DNA of 56,444 nt from Spirochaetales bacterium (GTDB lineage: Bacteria; Spirochaetota; Spirochaetia; Treponematales; UBA12059), in NCBI GenBank assembly GCA_016926955.1, contig JAFGNN010000017.1, forward strand, positions 1 to 56,444, given 5' to 3'. Made by a program: the position numbers and the translations under genes. The first letter of the stretch is position 1, and each line of letters opens with the position of its first letter. The notes under the pieces were generated by a model, which saw only the letters and a list, made by a program, of their open reading frames with translations, was not told the origin of the DNA and made no database searches. Shown here piece by piece: positions 37,872 to 46,200 of this stretch.

Positions 37872-38266
37872 GCGCGGACGGCTCCGACCCGCGCGCCGAA
37901 CCCTGGGCCATGGTCCACGGGGCCAGCTGGCTGGATTCGGACGGTACGGTCAGGATAGTGCGCGGCTTCCACGACGCGTGGATAGTTGCGCACCGAGACC
38001 TGGTAGGCGACGCCGCAAACGCCTGCGAGGTGGTCCTCCGCACGCGCTGGATCGGCGTCGCGGTCTTCTCCGAAGGCTACGTCGAACTGATGCTCACCCG
38101 CCGCGACGACGACGAGGTGCTCGAACGGGCGCGGACCTTCCTAGCGCGCAACGCGGGCAAATGGAGGAACGTCCTGGTCATGACCATGGACGAGGAAGGC
38201 TATGTCCGCGTCGGACCGGGCGACGAGGCGGACGCCGCCGCCTTCCGCGCCAAATTCGGAACCTGA
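37868..38266 (+). CDS. conserved hypothetical protein coupled to the pseudouridine synthase
   Basis: A 132-residue cytoplasmic protein I do not recognise. It reads as mixed alpha/beta: ASWLDSDGTVRIVRGFHDAWIVAHR, a central beta strand pair and a long helix RRDDDEVLERARTFLARNAG. No signal, membrane segment or catalytic motif is visible. Its GTG start overlaps the RluA-type stop by 4 nt, so it is co-translated and may act with it. Confidence 0.7.
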   Translation: MSADGSDPRAEPWAMVHGASWLDSDGTVRIVRGFHDAWIVAHRDLVGDAANACEVVLRTRWIGVAVFSEGYVELMLTRRDDDEVLERARTFLARNAGKWRNVLVMTMDEEGYVRVGPGDEADAAAFRAKFGT

Positions 38267-38334
38267 GACCGCCCGTGCCCGAACCACCGGGCCGGCGAGG
38301 CCCGGACCCCGGAGCCCCGTGCCCTCGGGGACTG

Positions 38335-39138
38335 TCATTCCTGCCTGCGCGCGGCTTCACGCCGGGGGCCGAGAATCTCGTCGAGCCTCCGGGCGTTGAC
38401 GACCGCTCGGCCCCGGGCGTGGTTGTTGAAGGCCGCGTAGACGACTTGCGCCTTCTGGGCCAGCCGTCCCAGCCGGGCTGCCGCGCCCTGCAGTTCCTCC
38501 TCGGAGTAGAGCCAGTCGTAACGGCTCGTCGCGTCGCCCTTCCACCACGCGTCCGCGTTCCGCCCGTGGAAGCGGAGGTATGAGAAATCCGCGGTGACCC
38601 GCTCCGCTTCGGGCGGCAACCCGTCCAGCTCCGGCCGGTCCACGAGCGCGAGCGCGAGCTTCCTCCGCTCGAGCTCATCGAACACGCGCTCCGTATACCA
38701 GTCGGCGTTGCGGAATTCCACGGCCAACGGTAAGGCCCCGAGCGCGTCGCAGAGCGAGGAGAGGTGGAGCCGGTTCGCCTTCTCGTGGCGGAAGCTGAAC
38801 GGCAGCTGCACCAACACGCAGGCGAGCCGTCCGTCGCGGGCAAGCGGCTCGAGCGCGCGGGCGAACGCGGCCGCGTCGTCCTTCCAGCCGGGGCCGATCT
38901 CGTGGGTCAGGGTGCGGTGTGTCTTGACGGCGAAGGAGAAGGGGCTCGGGGTGCGCGCGGCCATGGCCGCCATCGAGCGCGGGGTCGGCATGGCGTAATA
39001 CGTGAAGTCCAATTCGACAAACGGGAAGAAGAGACTATAGTAATGGAGGAACCCGCTCTTGGGGAGTTCCGGGGGATAGAGCGTTTCGCGCCAGTCCTCG
39101 TAGGAGTAGCCGCAGGTGCCGACCAGGATCTCGCCCAT
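38335..39138 (-). CDS. DUF72 family TIM-barrel protein
   Basis: A 267-residue cytoplasmic protein. The family start EILVGTCGYSYEDWRETLYPP, the YYSLFFPFVELDFTYYAMPT segment, FAVKTHRTLTHE and the ending VYAAFNNHARGRAVVNA are all typical. The role of DUF72 proteins is not established; they resemble xylose isomerase-like barrels. ATG at 39138 is chosen over the one 27 nt upstream, which lies before the CATACT -10 box; 7 nt separate that box from the ATG. Confidence 0.9.
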   Translation of the reverse strand: MGEILVGTCGYSYEDWRETLYPPELPKSGFLHYYSLFFPFVELDFTYYAMPTPRSMAAMAARTPSPFSFAVKTHRTLTHEIGPGWKDDAAAFARALEPLARDGRLACVLVQLPFSFRHEKANRLHLSSLCDALGALPLAVEFRNADWYTERVFDELERRKLALALVDRPELDGLPPEAERVTADFSYLRFHGRNADAWWKGDATSRYDWLYSEEELQGAAARLGRLAQKAQVVYAAFNNHARGRAVVNARRLDEILGPRREAARRQE

Positions 39139-39145
39139 GGGAACG

Positions 39146-39175
39146 AGTATGGGAATTTCCTGCACCGTGACGCAA
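39146..39175 (-). promoter_or_regulatory. sigma70-type promoter for the DUF72 gene
   Basis: Minus-strand TTGCGT, 18 nt, CATACT. The gap to the polyferredoxin gene (39176-39333) is AT-richer than its surroundings and holds the sigma54-type site at 39293. Confidence 0.5.
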
Positions 39176-39292
39176 GCGGCCCGGAAATATATTCATGACT
39201 TACTTTCTCATAAAAACCCGCCCACCGCGCGGATACGGGTGTTTTCCACGCTCCTGTTGCGTTCGATCCGGAAAAGGGCGATAGCCGTACCG

Positions 39293-39308
39293 TGGCACGA
39301 ATTCTGCT
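39293..39308 (+). promoter_or_regulatory. sigma54-type promoter of the polyferredoxin gene pair
   Basis: TGGCACGAATTCTGCT: GG at 39294-39295 and GC at 39306-39307 with 10 nt between; the -24 element is perfect and the -12 element has one change (CTGC for TTGC). Start expected near 39319, leaving a short leader with AAAGGAG. An overlapping extended -10, TGCTATATG (39306-39313), is the main alternative. Confidence 0.55.
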
Positions 39309-39333
39309 ATATGAACCCGGAAAGGAGTCATCG

Positions 39334-40239
39334 ATGGCGAAAGCAAAAGCGAAATCGAAGTCGATCCGTTTCGTGCGGCTCGGCGTCCAGATCCTGTTCT
39401 TCGTCCTGATAGCGGCCATCTCGGTCAACCATACCCTGGTCGAGAACGGGGGGGGCATCCGGTGGCTCTCGACGGCCAGCCTGCACGCGCTCTGTCCCTT
39501 CGGAGGCGTCGTGTCGATCTGGCAGGTCGCGACCCAGGCCACCTTCGTCAAGAAGATCCACGAGTCGAGCTTCATCCTGATGTGGATCGGCCTCGGCCTG
39601 GCGTTGCTCGTCGGACCCGCGTTCTGCGGCTGGGCCTGCCCGCTCGGCTCGGTGCAGGAATGGTTCGGCAAGCTCGGCCGCAAGCTCTTCGGCAAGAAGT
39701 ACAACGCTTTCGTCCCGCGCAGGCTCGACAAGCCGCTGCGCTACCTGCGGTACCTCGTGCTGGCCATGGTGGTCTGGAACACGGCGCGGCTCGGGACACT
39801 CGTGTTCGAGACCTATGATCCGTACTTCGCGCTCTTCAACCTGTGGTCGGCGGAGCTCGCCTGGCAGGCCGCCGCCATCCTCGCGGCGACCCTCGTCCTT
39901 TCGCTCTTCGTCGAACGGCCTTTCTGCAAGTACATGTGCCCATACGGCGCACTGCAGGGCGTGTTCAACCTGTTCAGGATCTTCAGGATCCGTCGCGTGG
40001 CCAAGACCTGCATCGACTGCAAGGCCTGCGACCGCGCCTGCCCGATGAACATCGAGGTGTCCACGTCCGGCGTCGTACGCGACCACCAGTGCATCACCTG
40101 CATGGAATGCACGAGCGAGCGCGCCTGCCCGGTCAAGGATACGGTGGACCTGGTACCGCCGGGACCGGCGAAGCCGAAGGCCGCCCTCGCGGCGTTCGTC
40201 GTCCCGCTCGCGGGGACGGACGGACAGGGGAGGAAGTGA
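39334..40239 (+). CDS. membrane polyferredoxin (NapH/NosR-C type)
   Basis: A 301-residue membrane Fe-S protein. About five membrane helices are broken by cysteine motifs typical of NapH/YccM/NosR: LHALCPFGGV, FCGWACPLGSVQEW and CKYMCPYGALQG. Two 4Fe-4S ferredoxin motifs follow on the cytoplasmic side, CIDCKACDRACPMN and CITCMECTSERACPV. Such proteins move electrons across or along the membrane to a periplasmic acceptor. ATG at 39334 is chosen because AAAGGAG is 9 nt upstream; an in-frame ATG further up lies in the promoter. The next gene starts 1 nt after the stop. Confidence 0.88.
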   Translation: MAKAKAKSKSIRFVRLGVQILFFVLIAAISVNHTLVENGGGIRWLSTASLHALCPFGGVVSIWQVATQATFVKKIHESSFILMWIGLGLALLVGPAFCGWACPLGSVQEWFGKLGRKLFGKKYNAFVPRRLDKPLRYLRYLVLAMVVWNTARLGTLVFETYDPYFALFNLWSAELAWQAAAILAATLVLSLFVERPFCKYMCPYGALQGVFNLFRIFRIRRVAKTCIDCKACDRACPMNIEVSTSGVVRDHQCITCMECTSERACPVKDTVDLVPPGPAKPKAALAAFVVPLAGTDGQGRK

Positions 40240-40240
40240 C

Positions 40241-41011
40241 ATGAAGATCCGGATCGTCCATCTTGCCATCGCCGTGCCCGCGGTTTTCGTCATCGGCATC
40301 GGCGCCTCGATGGCCTTCAACCTCTGGAATACCGAAAGCAGCAAGCAACCTGCGAAAATCACGAGCGGCGCGTTCGCGGGCAGCGCCGACCCGGCCGACA
40401 TCAGAGGCTCGTACAGTTTCGGCGACATCGAGAAGGCCTTCGGCATCCCCGTAGAAGTCCTCGCGCGGGCTTTCGGCGTCAGCGCCGAGGCAGCAGGAAC
40501 GGCCGGGCTCGCGGCCTACCAGGTCAAGAACTTCGAGGAAATCTACGCGGGACTCTCGGAGGACCTGGAGGTCGGCACGGACTCGGTGCGCTGGTTCACC
40601 GCACTGTACGCCGGCTTGCCCTACGAGCCCGAGGAGGAGGGAACGGGCTTGCCGAACACGGCCATCCCGGTGCTCCGCGAGGCCGGCGTCCCGTCGGAAC
40701 TCCTCGACGCGGCGCGCGCCGTGGTTGTGGAGCTGCCGGGACTCGAGAACCTGCCCGCCGCGGCCGGCGCGGGCGAGGCTGCCGGAACCGGAACCGGGTC
40801 AGGCGGCGAGGAGACGCGCACGATAGTCGGCAAGACCACCTTCGGCCAGGTCGAGGACTGGGGCGTGAGCCGCGCCAAGATGGCCGAGGCCATGGGCAGG
40901 GAACCGGGGCCTTCGAACGCGGTCATTCGCGACTGGGCCGGCGAGAACGGCGTCGAGTTCTCCGTGATCAAGGAAGCCCTCCAGCCCTTGGTCGACGCGG
41001 CGGCGCAGTAG
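40241..41011 (+). CDS. membrane-anchored protein with a duplicated small domain, partner of the polyferredoxin
   Basis: A 256-residue protein with one N-terminal membrane helix (LAIAVPAVFVIGIGASMAF) and an external domain. Two similar modules are visible: IRGSYSFGDIEKAFGIPVEV near residue 55 and IVGKTTFGQVEDWGVSRAKM near 190, sharing the pattern I-x-G-x-x-[ST]-F-G-x-[IV]-E. An Ala/Gly/Thr-rich linker separates them. Similar motifs occur, as I recall, beside other redox membrane proteins, where their role is unknown. It starts 1 nt after the polyferredoxin stop with GGGGAGG upstream, so the two act together. Confidence 0.65.
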   Translation: MKIRIVHLAIAVPAVFVIGIGASMAFNLWNTESSKQPAKITSGAFAGSADPADIRGSYSFGDIEKAFGIPVEVLARAFGVSAEAAGTAGLAAYQVKNFEEIYAGLSEDLEVGTDSVRWFTALYAGLPYEPEEEGTGLPNTAIPVLREAGVPSELLDAARAVVVELPGLENLPAAAGAGEAAGTGTGSGGEETRTIVGKTTFGQVEDWGVSRAKMAEAMGREPGPSNAVIRDWAGENGVEFSVIKEALQPLVDAAAQ

Positions 41012-41140
41012 GGAATCGGGCGGGTCGGCCCCCGTTCCGGCCGGGGCCGGCCCGCCCGCGCGCTTCTCACGGAAAACTGACACGATTCTCGCTTCATCCG
41101 AACGTTCTTCGCGCATGCTCCGGCCTCGAGGAGCGTGAAC

Positions 41141-42250
41141 ATGAAGATGAAGGAATTCCTCTCATCCCTTTCGACCCTGGCCGCCTCGGCGGACCGCGTC
41201 GTCCTTGACGGCGATTCGAAGCTCGTGTTCCTGAGCGACCTGCATCTCGGGGACGGATCACCGGGCGACGACGGAAGGCGCAATGCGCCGCTTCTCGAGG
41301 CGGCCCTCGGTTCGTGGTATGAGCCGAGCGGGTTCGAGCTCGTGCTGAACGGGGACGTCGAGGAACTGCACAAGTTTACGCTCGGGTCCATCATGGAGGC
41401 CCACCGCGGCCTCTACGAGCTGTTCGACCGCTTTGCCGCGCGCGGTGCGCTCCGGAAGATCGTCGGCAACCACGACCTCGGCTTGCTCGCCGAAAAGGGC
41501 TATCCCTACCGGCTGGAGCACGCGGTGCGCTACGAATGGAAAGGACGGCCCATCCTCGCGTACCACGGGCACCAGGCTTCGCGTTTCTTCGTCGACTACA
41601 ACTACCTGTCCGACTTCGTGGTCCGGTGGCTCGCGAACCCGCTGCGCATCAAGAACGCGGAGTTTCCGCTCACCTCGAAGCGGCGCTTCAAGACGGAGCG
41701 CAGGGTCTATCGCGCTTCGCGGCGGCTCGGACTGGTCAGCGTCATCGGCCACACGCACCGCCCGCTCTTCGAGTCGCTCACGAAGTATGACCGGCTCCGG
41801 CACATCCTCGAGGACCTGCTCAGGCGGTACACGATGGCGGAGGCCGACGAGCGGGCTGAGCTGTCACGGACCATCGACGACTGCGCGGCGGAATTCTCGC
41901 GGGTTTCGTCCACGAGGCGCGGCGCGGACGTCGGCCGGAGCCTTTACGCCGAAAGCGACGCGCTGCTTCCCTGCCTCTTCAATTCGGGGTGCGCGACCGG
42001 GCGTCACGGCGCGACCGCCCTCGAGATCGCCGCCGGCCGCATCGCCCTGGTCCATTGGACCCGGGCCGGGACGGAGCGACCGTATATCGCCGCGGAGGCT
42101 TCCGGGTTCGAGGATGTGCCTGGAACGCCGTATCGACGGTGGGTGTTGGCGGAGGAACCGCTCGATTACGTCTTTGCGAGGCTCGAGTTGCTGGGAAGAA
42201 GGAAGGAACGGAGCGAAGCGGAAACCGCCGGCGCCGAAGAGGGCGCTTGA
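41141..42250 (+). CDS. calcineurin-like metallophosphoesterase
   Basis: A 369-residue phosphoesterase. All metal-binding motifs are seen: FLSDLHLGDG, LNGDVEELH, IVGNHDLGLL, YHGH and IGHTHRPLF. The spacing resembles UDP-diacylglucosamine hydrolase-like and other two-metal esterases, but substrate is unknown. There are about 40 extra residues after the GHTH motif forming a helical hairpin (ILEDLLRRYTMAEADERAEL). ATG at 41141 is used, with GAGGAG 7 nt upstream; the GTG at 41135 is too close to that site. Confidence 0.88.
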   Translation: MKMKEFLSSLSTLAASADRVVLDGDSKLVFLSDLHLGDGSPGDDGRRNAPLLEAALGSWYEPSGFELVLNGDVEELHKFTLGSIMEAHRGLYELFDRFAARGALRKIVGNHDLGLLAEKGYPYRLEHAVRYEWKGRPILAYHGHQASRFFVDYNYLSDFVVRWLANPLRIKNAEFPLTSKRRFKTERRVYRASRRLGLVSVIGHTHRPLFESLTKYDRLRHILEDLLRRYTMAEADERAELSRTIDDCAAEFSRVSSTRRGADVGRSLYAESDALLPCLFNSGCATGRHGATALEIAAGRIALVHWTRAGTERPYIAAEASGFEDVPGTPYRRWVLAEEPLDYVFARLELLGRRKERSEAETAGAEEGA

Positions 42251-42275
42251 CCGTGATACACAAACATTATATAAA
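42247..42275 (+). promoter_or_regulatory. strong sigma70-type promoter for rpsD
   Basis: TTGACC, exactly 17 nt, TATAAA, the best match to the consensus in the window. The -35 overlaps the phosphoesterase stop. Leader of about 130 nt. Confidence 0.7.
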
Positions 42276-42364
42276 AGGTAAACTATAACGAAGCCGTGAA
42301 GGCTCCCTTCGCCCGCGTTTAGCCCGCCGGCCCCCGGAGCTCATTCCCCGCGCGCCTCGAAACG

Positions 42365-42395
42365 GCGATCTCCGGACAGATCCGGCGAAGATCGC
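42365..42395 (+). promoter_or_regulatory. leader hairpin before rpsD
   Basis: GCGATCT pairs with AGATCGC and encloses CCGGA/TCCGG. It ends 2 nt before the ATGAGGAGC ribosome site. It could be a uS4 autoregulatory element. Confidence 0.35.
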
Positions 42396-42411
42396 GAATG
42401 AGGAGCGTTCC

Positions 42412-43023
42412 ATGACCCTGCACGGAAGGCCGCGCGGCAAGATAGCCCGCGCCCTCGGCCTCAATGTTTTCGGCAACCCCAAGTACGATCGCCTGCTCGA
42501 GAGGAAACCCCACGGTCCCGGCCAGTCGCCCAAGGCGCGGCCGCGAAAACGGAGCGAGTACGCCGTCCAGCTCGCGGAAAAGCAGAAGCTCCGATACGGC
42601 TACGGTTTCGGCGAGAGGCAATTCAGGCGCTTCGTGGACGAGGCGCTCGCCGCGCCCGGGGTCACGGGCGAGAACCTGCTCGTCGCGCTGGAGTCGACGC
42701 TCGCGAACGCGGTATGGCGCTCGGGGTGGGCGGCCTCCCGGCTGGCGGCCAGGCAGCTCGTCGTCCACGGCCACGTGAGCGTCGATGGCCGCCGGGCTGA
42801 CCGCCCCTCGATGCGCGTGGCTCCCGGGGCGCTGCTCGAGCTCCGGGGTACGGCGGCACTCGCCTCGCAGGCCCGCGCCGCGATCGAACGGCATGGACCG
42901 GCGCCGGCCTGGCTCGAGCGCGGCGAGGACGGACTCAAGGTCCGCGTCGCAGCGCGCCCCGCGCCCGCCGACGCCGCCTTCCCGGGCTCCGTCCAGCTCG
43001 TCGTCGAGTACTACGCCCGCTAG
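42412..43023 (+). CDS. rpsD: 30S ribosomal protein uS4
   Basis: A 203-residue rRNA-binding protein of the small subunit. The family features are RPRGKIARALGLNVFGNPKYDRL, PRKRSEYAVQLAEKQKLRYGYG and the S4 domain ARQLVVHGHVSVDGRRADRPSMRV. The zinc-binding cysteines of the C+ form are absent. Several conserved positions differ (for example LANAVWRSGWAASRLAARQ where L-D-x-V-V-[YF]-R is usual), so it is a divergent member. It is alone, outside a rpoA operon, and has its own strong promoter. A paralogue elsewhere cannot be excluded. Confidence 0.93.
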   Translation: MTLHGRPRGKIARALGLNVFGNPKYDRLLERKPHGPGQSPKARPRKRSEYAVQLAEKQKLRYGYGFGERQFRRFVDEALAAPGVTGENLLVALESTLANAVWRSGWAASRLAARQLVVHGHVSVDGRRADRPSMRVAPGALLELRGTAALASQARAAIERHGPAPAWLERGEDGLKVRVAARPAPADAAFPGSVQLVVEYYAR

Positions 43024-43068
43024 CGCGACCGCGTTCCGCGGGTCGGGGATGAGGGGGTCCGGGGCGAG

Positions 43069-43126
43069 AAGGGGCGTTGCGATGGTTGTCGCGTCGCGGT
43101 GGTAATCGCGTCGCGACGCCCCTTTT
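43069..43126 (+). terminator. terminator-like long hairpin after rpsD
   Basis: AAGGGGCGT (43069) pairs with ACGCCCCTT (43116), with further TCGCG pairing inside, and ends in TTTT. Downstream of rpsD on the plus strand and beyond the giant phosphatase gene on the minus strand. The rest of 43024-43240 has no recognised feature. Confidence 0.6.
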
Positions 43127-43240
43127 CCCCCGGTCAGCTCCGCAATCGCAAGCGGCGCCTGGCGTAGAAGCGGCGTGCAAGTCCCACCCCCGATGGCCGG
43201 TCATGATAACGGCCTTTCGCCGCGCCGGTTTTCCCTCGGG

Positions 43241-46200
43241 CTACTTCTTCTCTATGCAGAGCACCGTAAGATCGTCGTACTGCCCGTCCTCGGAAAGCCC
43301 GTACCAGGCTACGTATTCCGGTTTGTCGGCGTCGGGGTTGGCCCGCTTGTCCCGCGCGTAGAGGCGGTACTGGTCGAAGTGCGCCTCGAGGAAGGCGTCG
43401 ATCTTCGCATCGACGAGGATGAAGTCGCCCTTCGGCGTCGCGGGGTCCGGCACGACGCGGAAGATCTTCTCGACCGAGGCGAGCGCCAGGACGAGGTCCT
43501 CGACGGAGCCTTCGCAGCCGGAGAAATCGAAGCTGAGCAACTCGCCGGGCACCGGGTTCTCGGCGCGCTCCAGGGTATAGCGGCCACGGGCCATGACCGC
43601 GGCCGAGACGTCGGCGACGCGGAACGGACCGTCCTCCGGAGAGAAGAATTCGATGCGCGGCTGGTCCTGGATCGAGGTCGTGCCGTCCGCGTTGCGCACC
43701 TCGACCTTCTCGAACAGCGGCTCGAATTTCTGTCCGCGGATGGCGCGCTGGGCTTCCTCGAGACCGTCGGTGTACAGCATGAGGGCGTCGTGCGGATTGA
43801 GGGTGAGCCGCGTCTGGGTGAAGGGGGTCTTCATCTCCACCATGAAGTTGGGGAAGCTTCCGGCCGCCGGCGCGTCGGGCAGTTCGCGCGTGATCATCTT
43901 ACCGGCGGCGCCGTCGAAGACGTGCAGGAATTTGTCGCCCGCGTGCGCCACCTCGACGACGCCGGATCGCGCGTCGACCACGCCCGTGACGAAGGCGGCG
44001 AAGCGGCCCTTGAAGCCGCGGCCTTCGACCAGGTCGTTGACGCGATAGCAGAGCTCCGCGAGCTTGATGCCGCGGGCCGGGGTCCAGCCGGCCCAGAAAT
44101 CGAGGAAGATGGTCGCCACCTCGACCATGATGAGGGCGGCAGGGACGCCCTTGCCGGCCACGTCGCACTTGATGAAGGCCCAGTGCCTCTCGTCGAGCTT
44201 CTCGAAGGTGAAGTAGTCGCCGGAGACGCCCTTGGCGCCTTCGTAGTAGCCGAAGGCTTCGAGGCCGGGCGCCGACTGCTTGAGCGTGGTCAGCTTGTTC
44301 CCCTGCGCGTTGCGCTCGAGGGGAATGAACATCTTCTGGGTTTCCTTGCCGACGGTCAGGTCCTTGGCGGCGGCGGCGGCCTTGACGAGGCCGTGGGTCA
44401 TGTCCTCCACCGTTCCCGCCAGTATCGAAAGCTCGTCCCGGCTCTTGATGCCGATGCGGAAGCCTTCGAGCTTCGACTTGTCTTCCGTGTCGCGTATCTC
44501 CTCGATTTTTTCCACCAGGCGGCGGATCGGGTTCACGATGATGTTCGAGAGGATGATGGCGCCGACGATGCCGATGCCGAGGGCGACCAGCGCCACGCCG
44601 CCTATGATGGCGAACAGGCCTTGCTGGGCGCGGCGGATGTCCGCCAGGATGATCTCGGTGCCGAGCTCGAGGCGAACCATGCCGCGGAAGAAGCGGCCGT
44701 CGTTGCCCTGCCGGAACAGGATGGGCTTCCAGAAGATGAAGGTGCGCGTCTCGCCCGATACGGCGGCCGGATCGAAGCGCGGGGTCGAGCCGACCGATGC
44801 TTCGGCGATGGCGCCGAGTTTTTCCGTGAGGGTCAGCTCGAGATCGCGTGCGGCCGCGCCGAGCTCGGCCACGCGCGCCTGGCTGGCGGCGTCGAGCCGC
44901 GCGGCGAGGGCGCGGGCCTCTGCCTGGAGGCTGGCGATGGATTCGGAGAGCGCGCCCACCTCGGCGGCGGCCGCCGCGTCGATGTCCTTCGCCGCCGCTT
45001 CCACGATGGAGGAAACCGGGTCTTCCAGGACGGAGACCCCCGCCGCGAGCTCGGCCGTGTCGATCTTGTCGAGGATGCCGGGATCGTTGCTGGCCCAGAC
45101 CGTGTCGGGCGAGGCGCTCGCGCCGGTTCCGTAGGCGGTGATGGTCACGTAGCGGGCCTCGTCGAGCGCGCGCGCCTGTTGCGGCAACTGACCGAGCTCG
45201 ATGAGATTGCGGCCGGGCAGGTTGGAGCGGGCGCCCTGGGCGACGCTTTCGAGGAGCACGCGTGCGCGCTGTTCGAGACCGCTCGCGAGGCTCGCGCGTT
45301 CGGTGGCGGTGACGAAGAAGGCGAGCGGGGCGGCCAGCAGGACGACGACCGAGAGCACAAGGAGAGAAATGGTCAAGGTGAACTTCACGCGGAGCCCCGG
45401 GCCTTGGGTCCGGAGCTTCCTTCGCGCTGCCGCGCGCGGTTCGGCGAGTTGCATGGGGCTTCCTTCCACGAGGGCGATGATCTCGCGGCGCAGCGCGCCG
45501 CCCTCGGCGACGACCCGGAGCGTCGCGCGCGAGGTCAGCACGATGCCTGCCAGGGCGAAGATGAACGCGGACAGCAGGGCCAGGTCGGGTATGGACAGGA
45601 CGAAGCGCTTCGGCTCGGGCTGGGCTTTCCAGGACGGCTTCCAGGTCGAGGCGAAGTCGCCGAATTTGATCGATCCGGCGGCGTCGAAGGCGACGCGCGG
45701 CGCGCTGAAGGCCCATCCGCGCACGGGATGGAGGACGCCGACGCGGTAGACGCCTTCGTCCAAATCGGCCGCTTCGACGCCTGAGATTACGCGGTCGGAG
45801 TCGACGCGCACGCCGCCAGTGCCGGGCAGGTATTCCCGATCCCAGGGCTCCCTGCCGTCGAGGTCGAGCACGACGCGCCTGACGGCGCCGTCCTCGAGGA
45901 AGCCGCGGCCGAGTATCCGCAGCGAAGCCTTTCCGAATGCGTCGCGCGTGGCCACGACGTCCGACACGACGGTGTACGGCTGGAATTTGTCCGCGCGGAG
46001 CAGGGTCCAGACCGTGTCGCCGACATTGCCGACCGCGTCGACCGCCGAAACCGCGAAGACATAGTATCCGTCTTCGACGTTGCGGAACGAGAGCGAGCGC
46101 GCCTCAGTCCTCGTGCCCAGGTCGGGCGTCGGCACTCCGGCCGCTTCGACGAGCGAACGCTCGTAGTCCGTGGCGGGGCCGAAGGCATAGAAGACCGACT

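Noticed and set aside
43130-43215. RNA-like GTGCAAGTCCCACCCCCG region resembling tRNA or riboswitch pieces
   Set aside because: I could not build a cloverleaf or a cobalamin-type or other known riboswitch core; the genes on both sides do not suggest a ligand.
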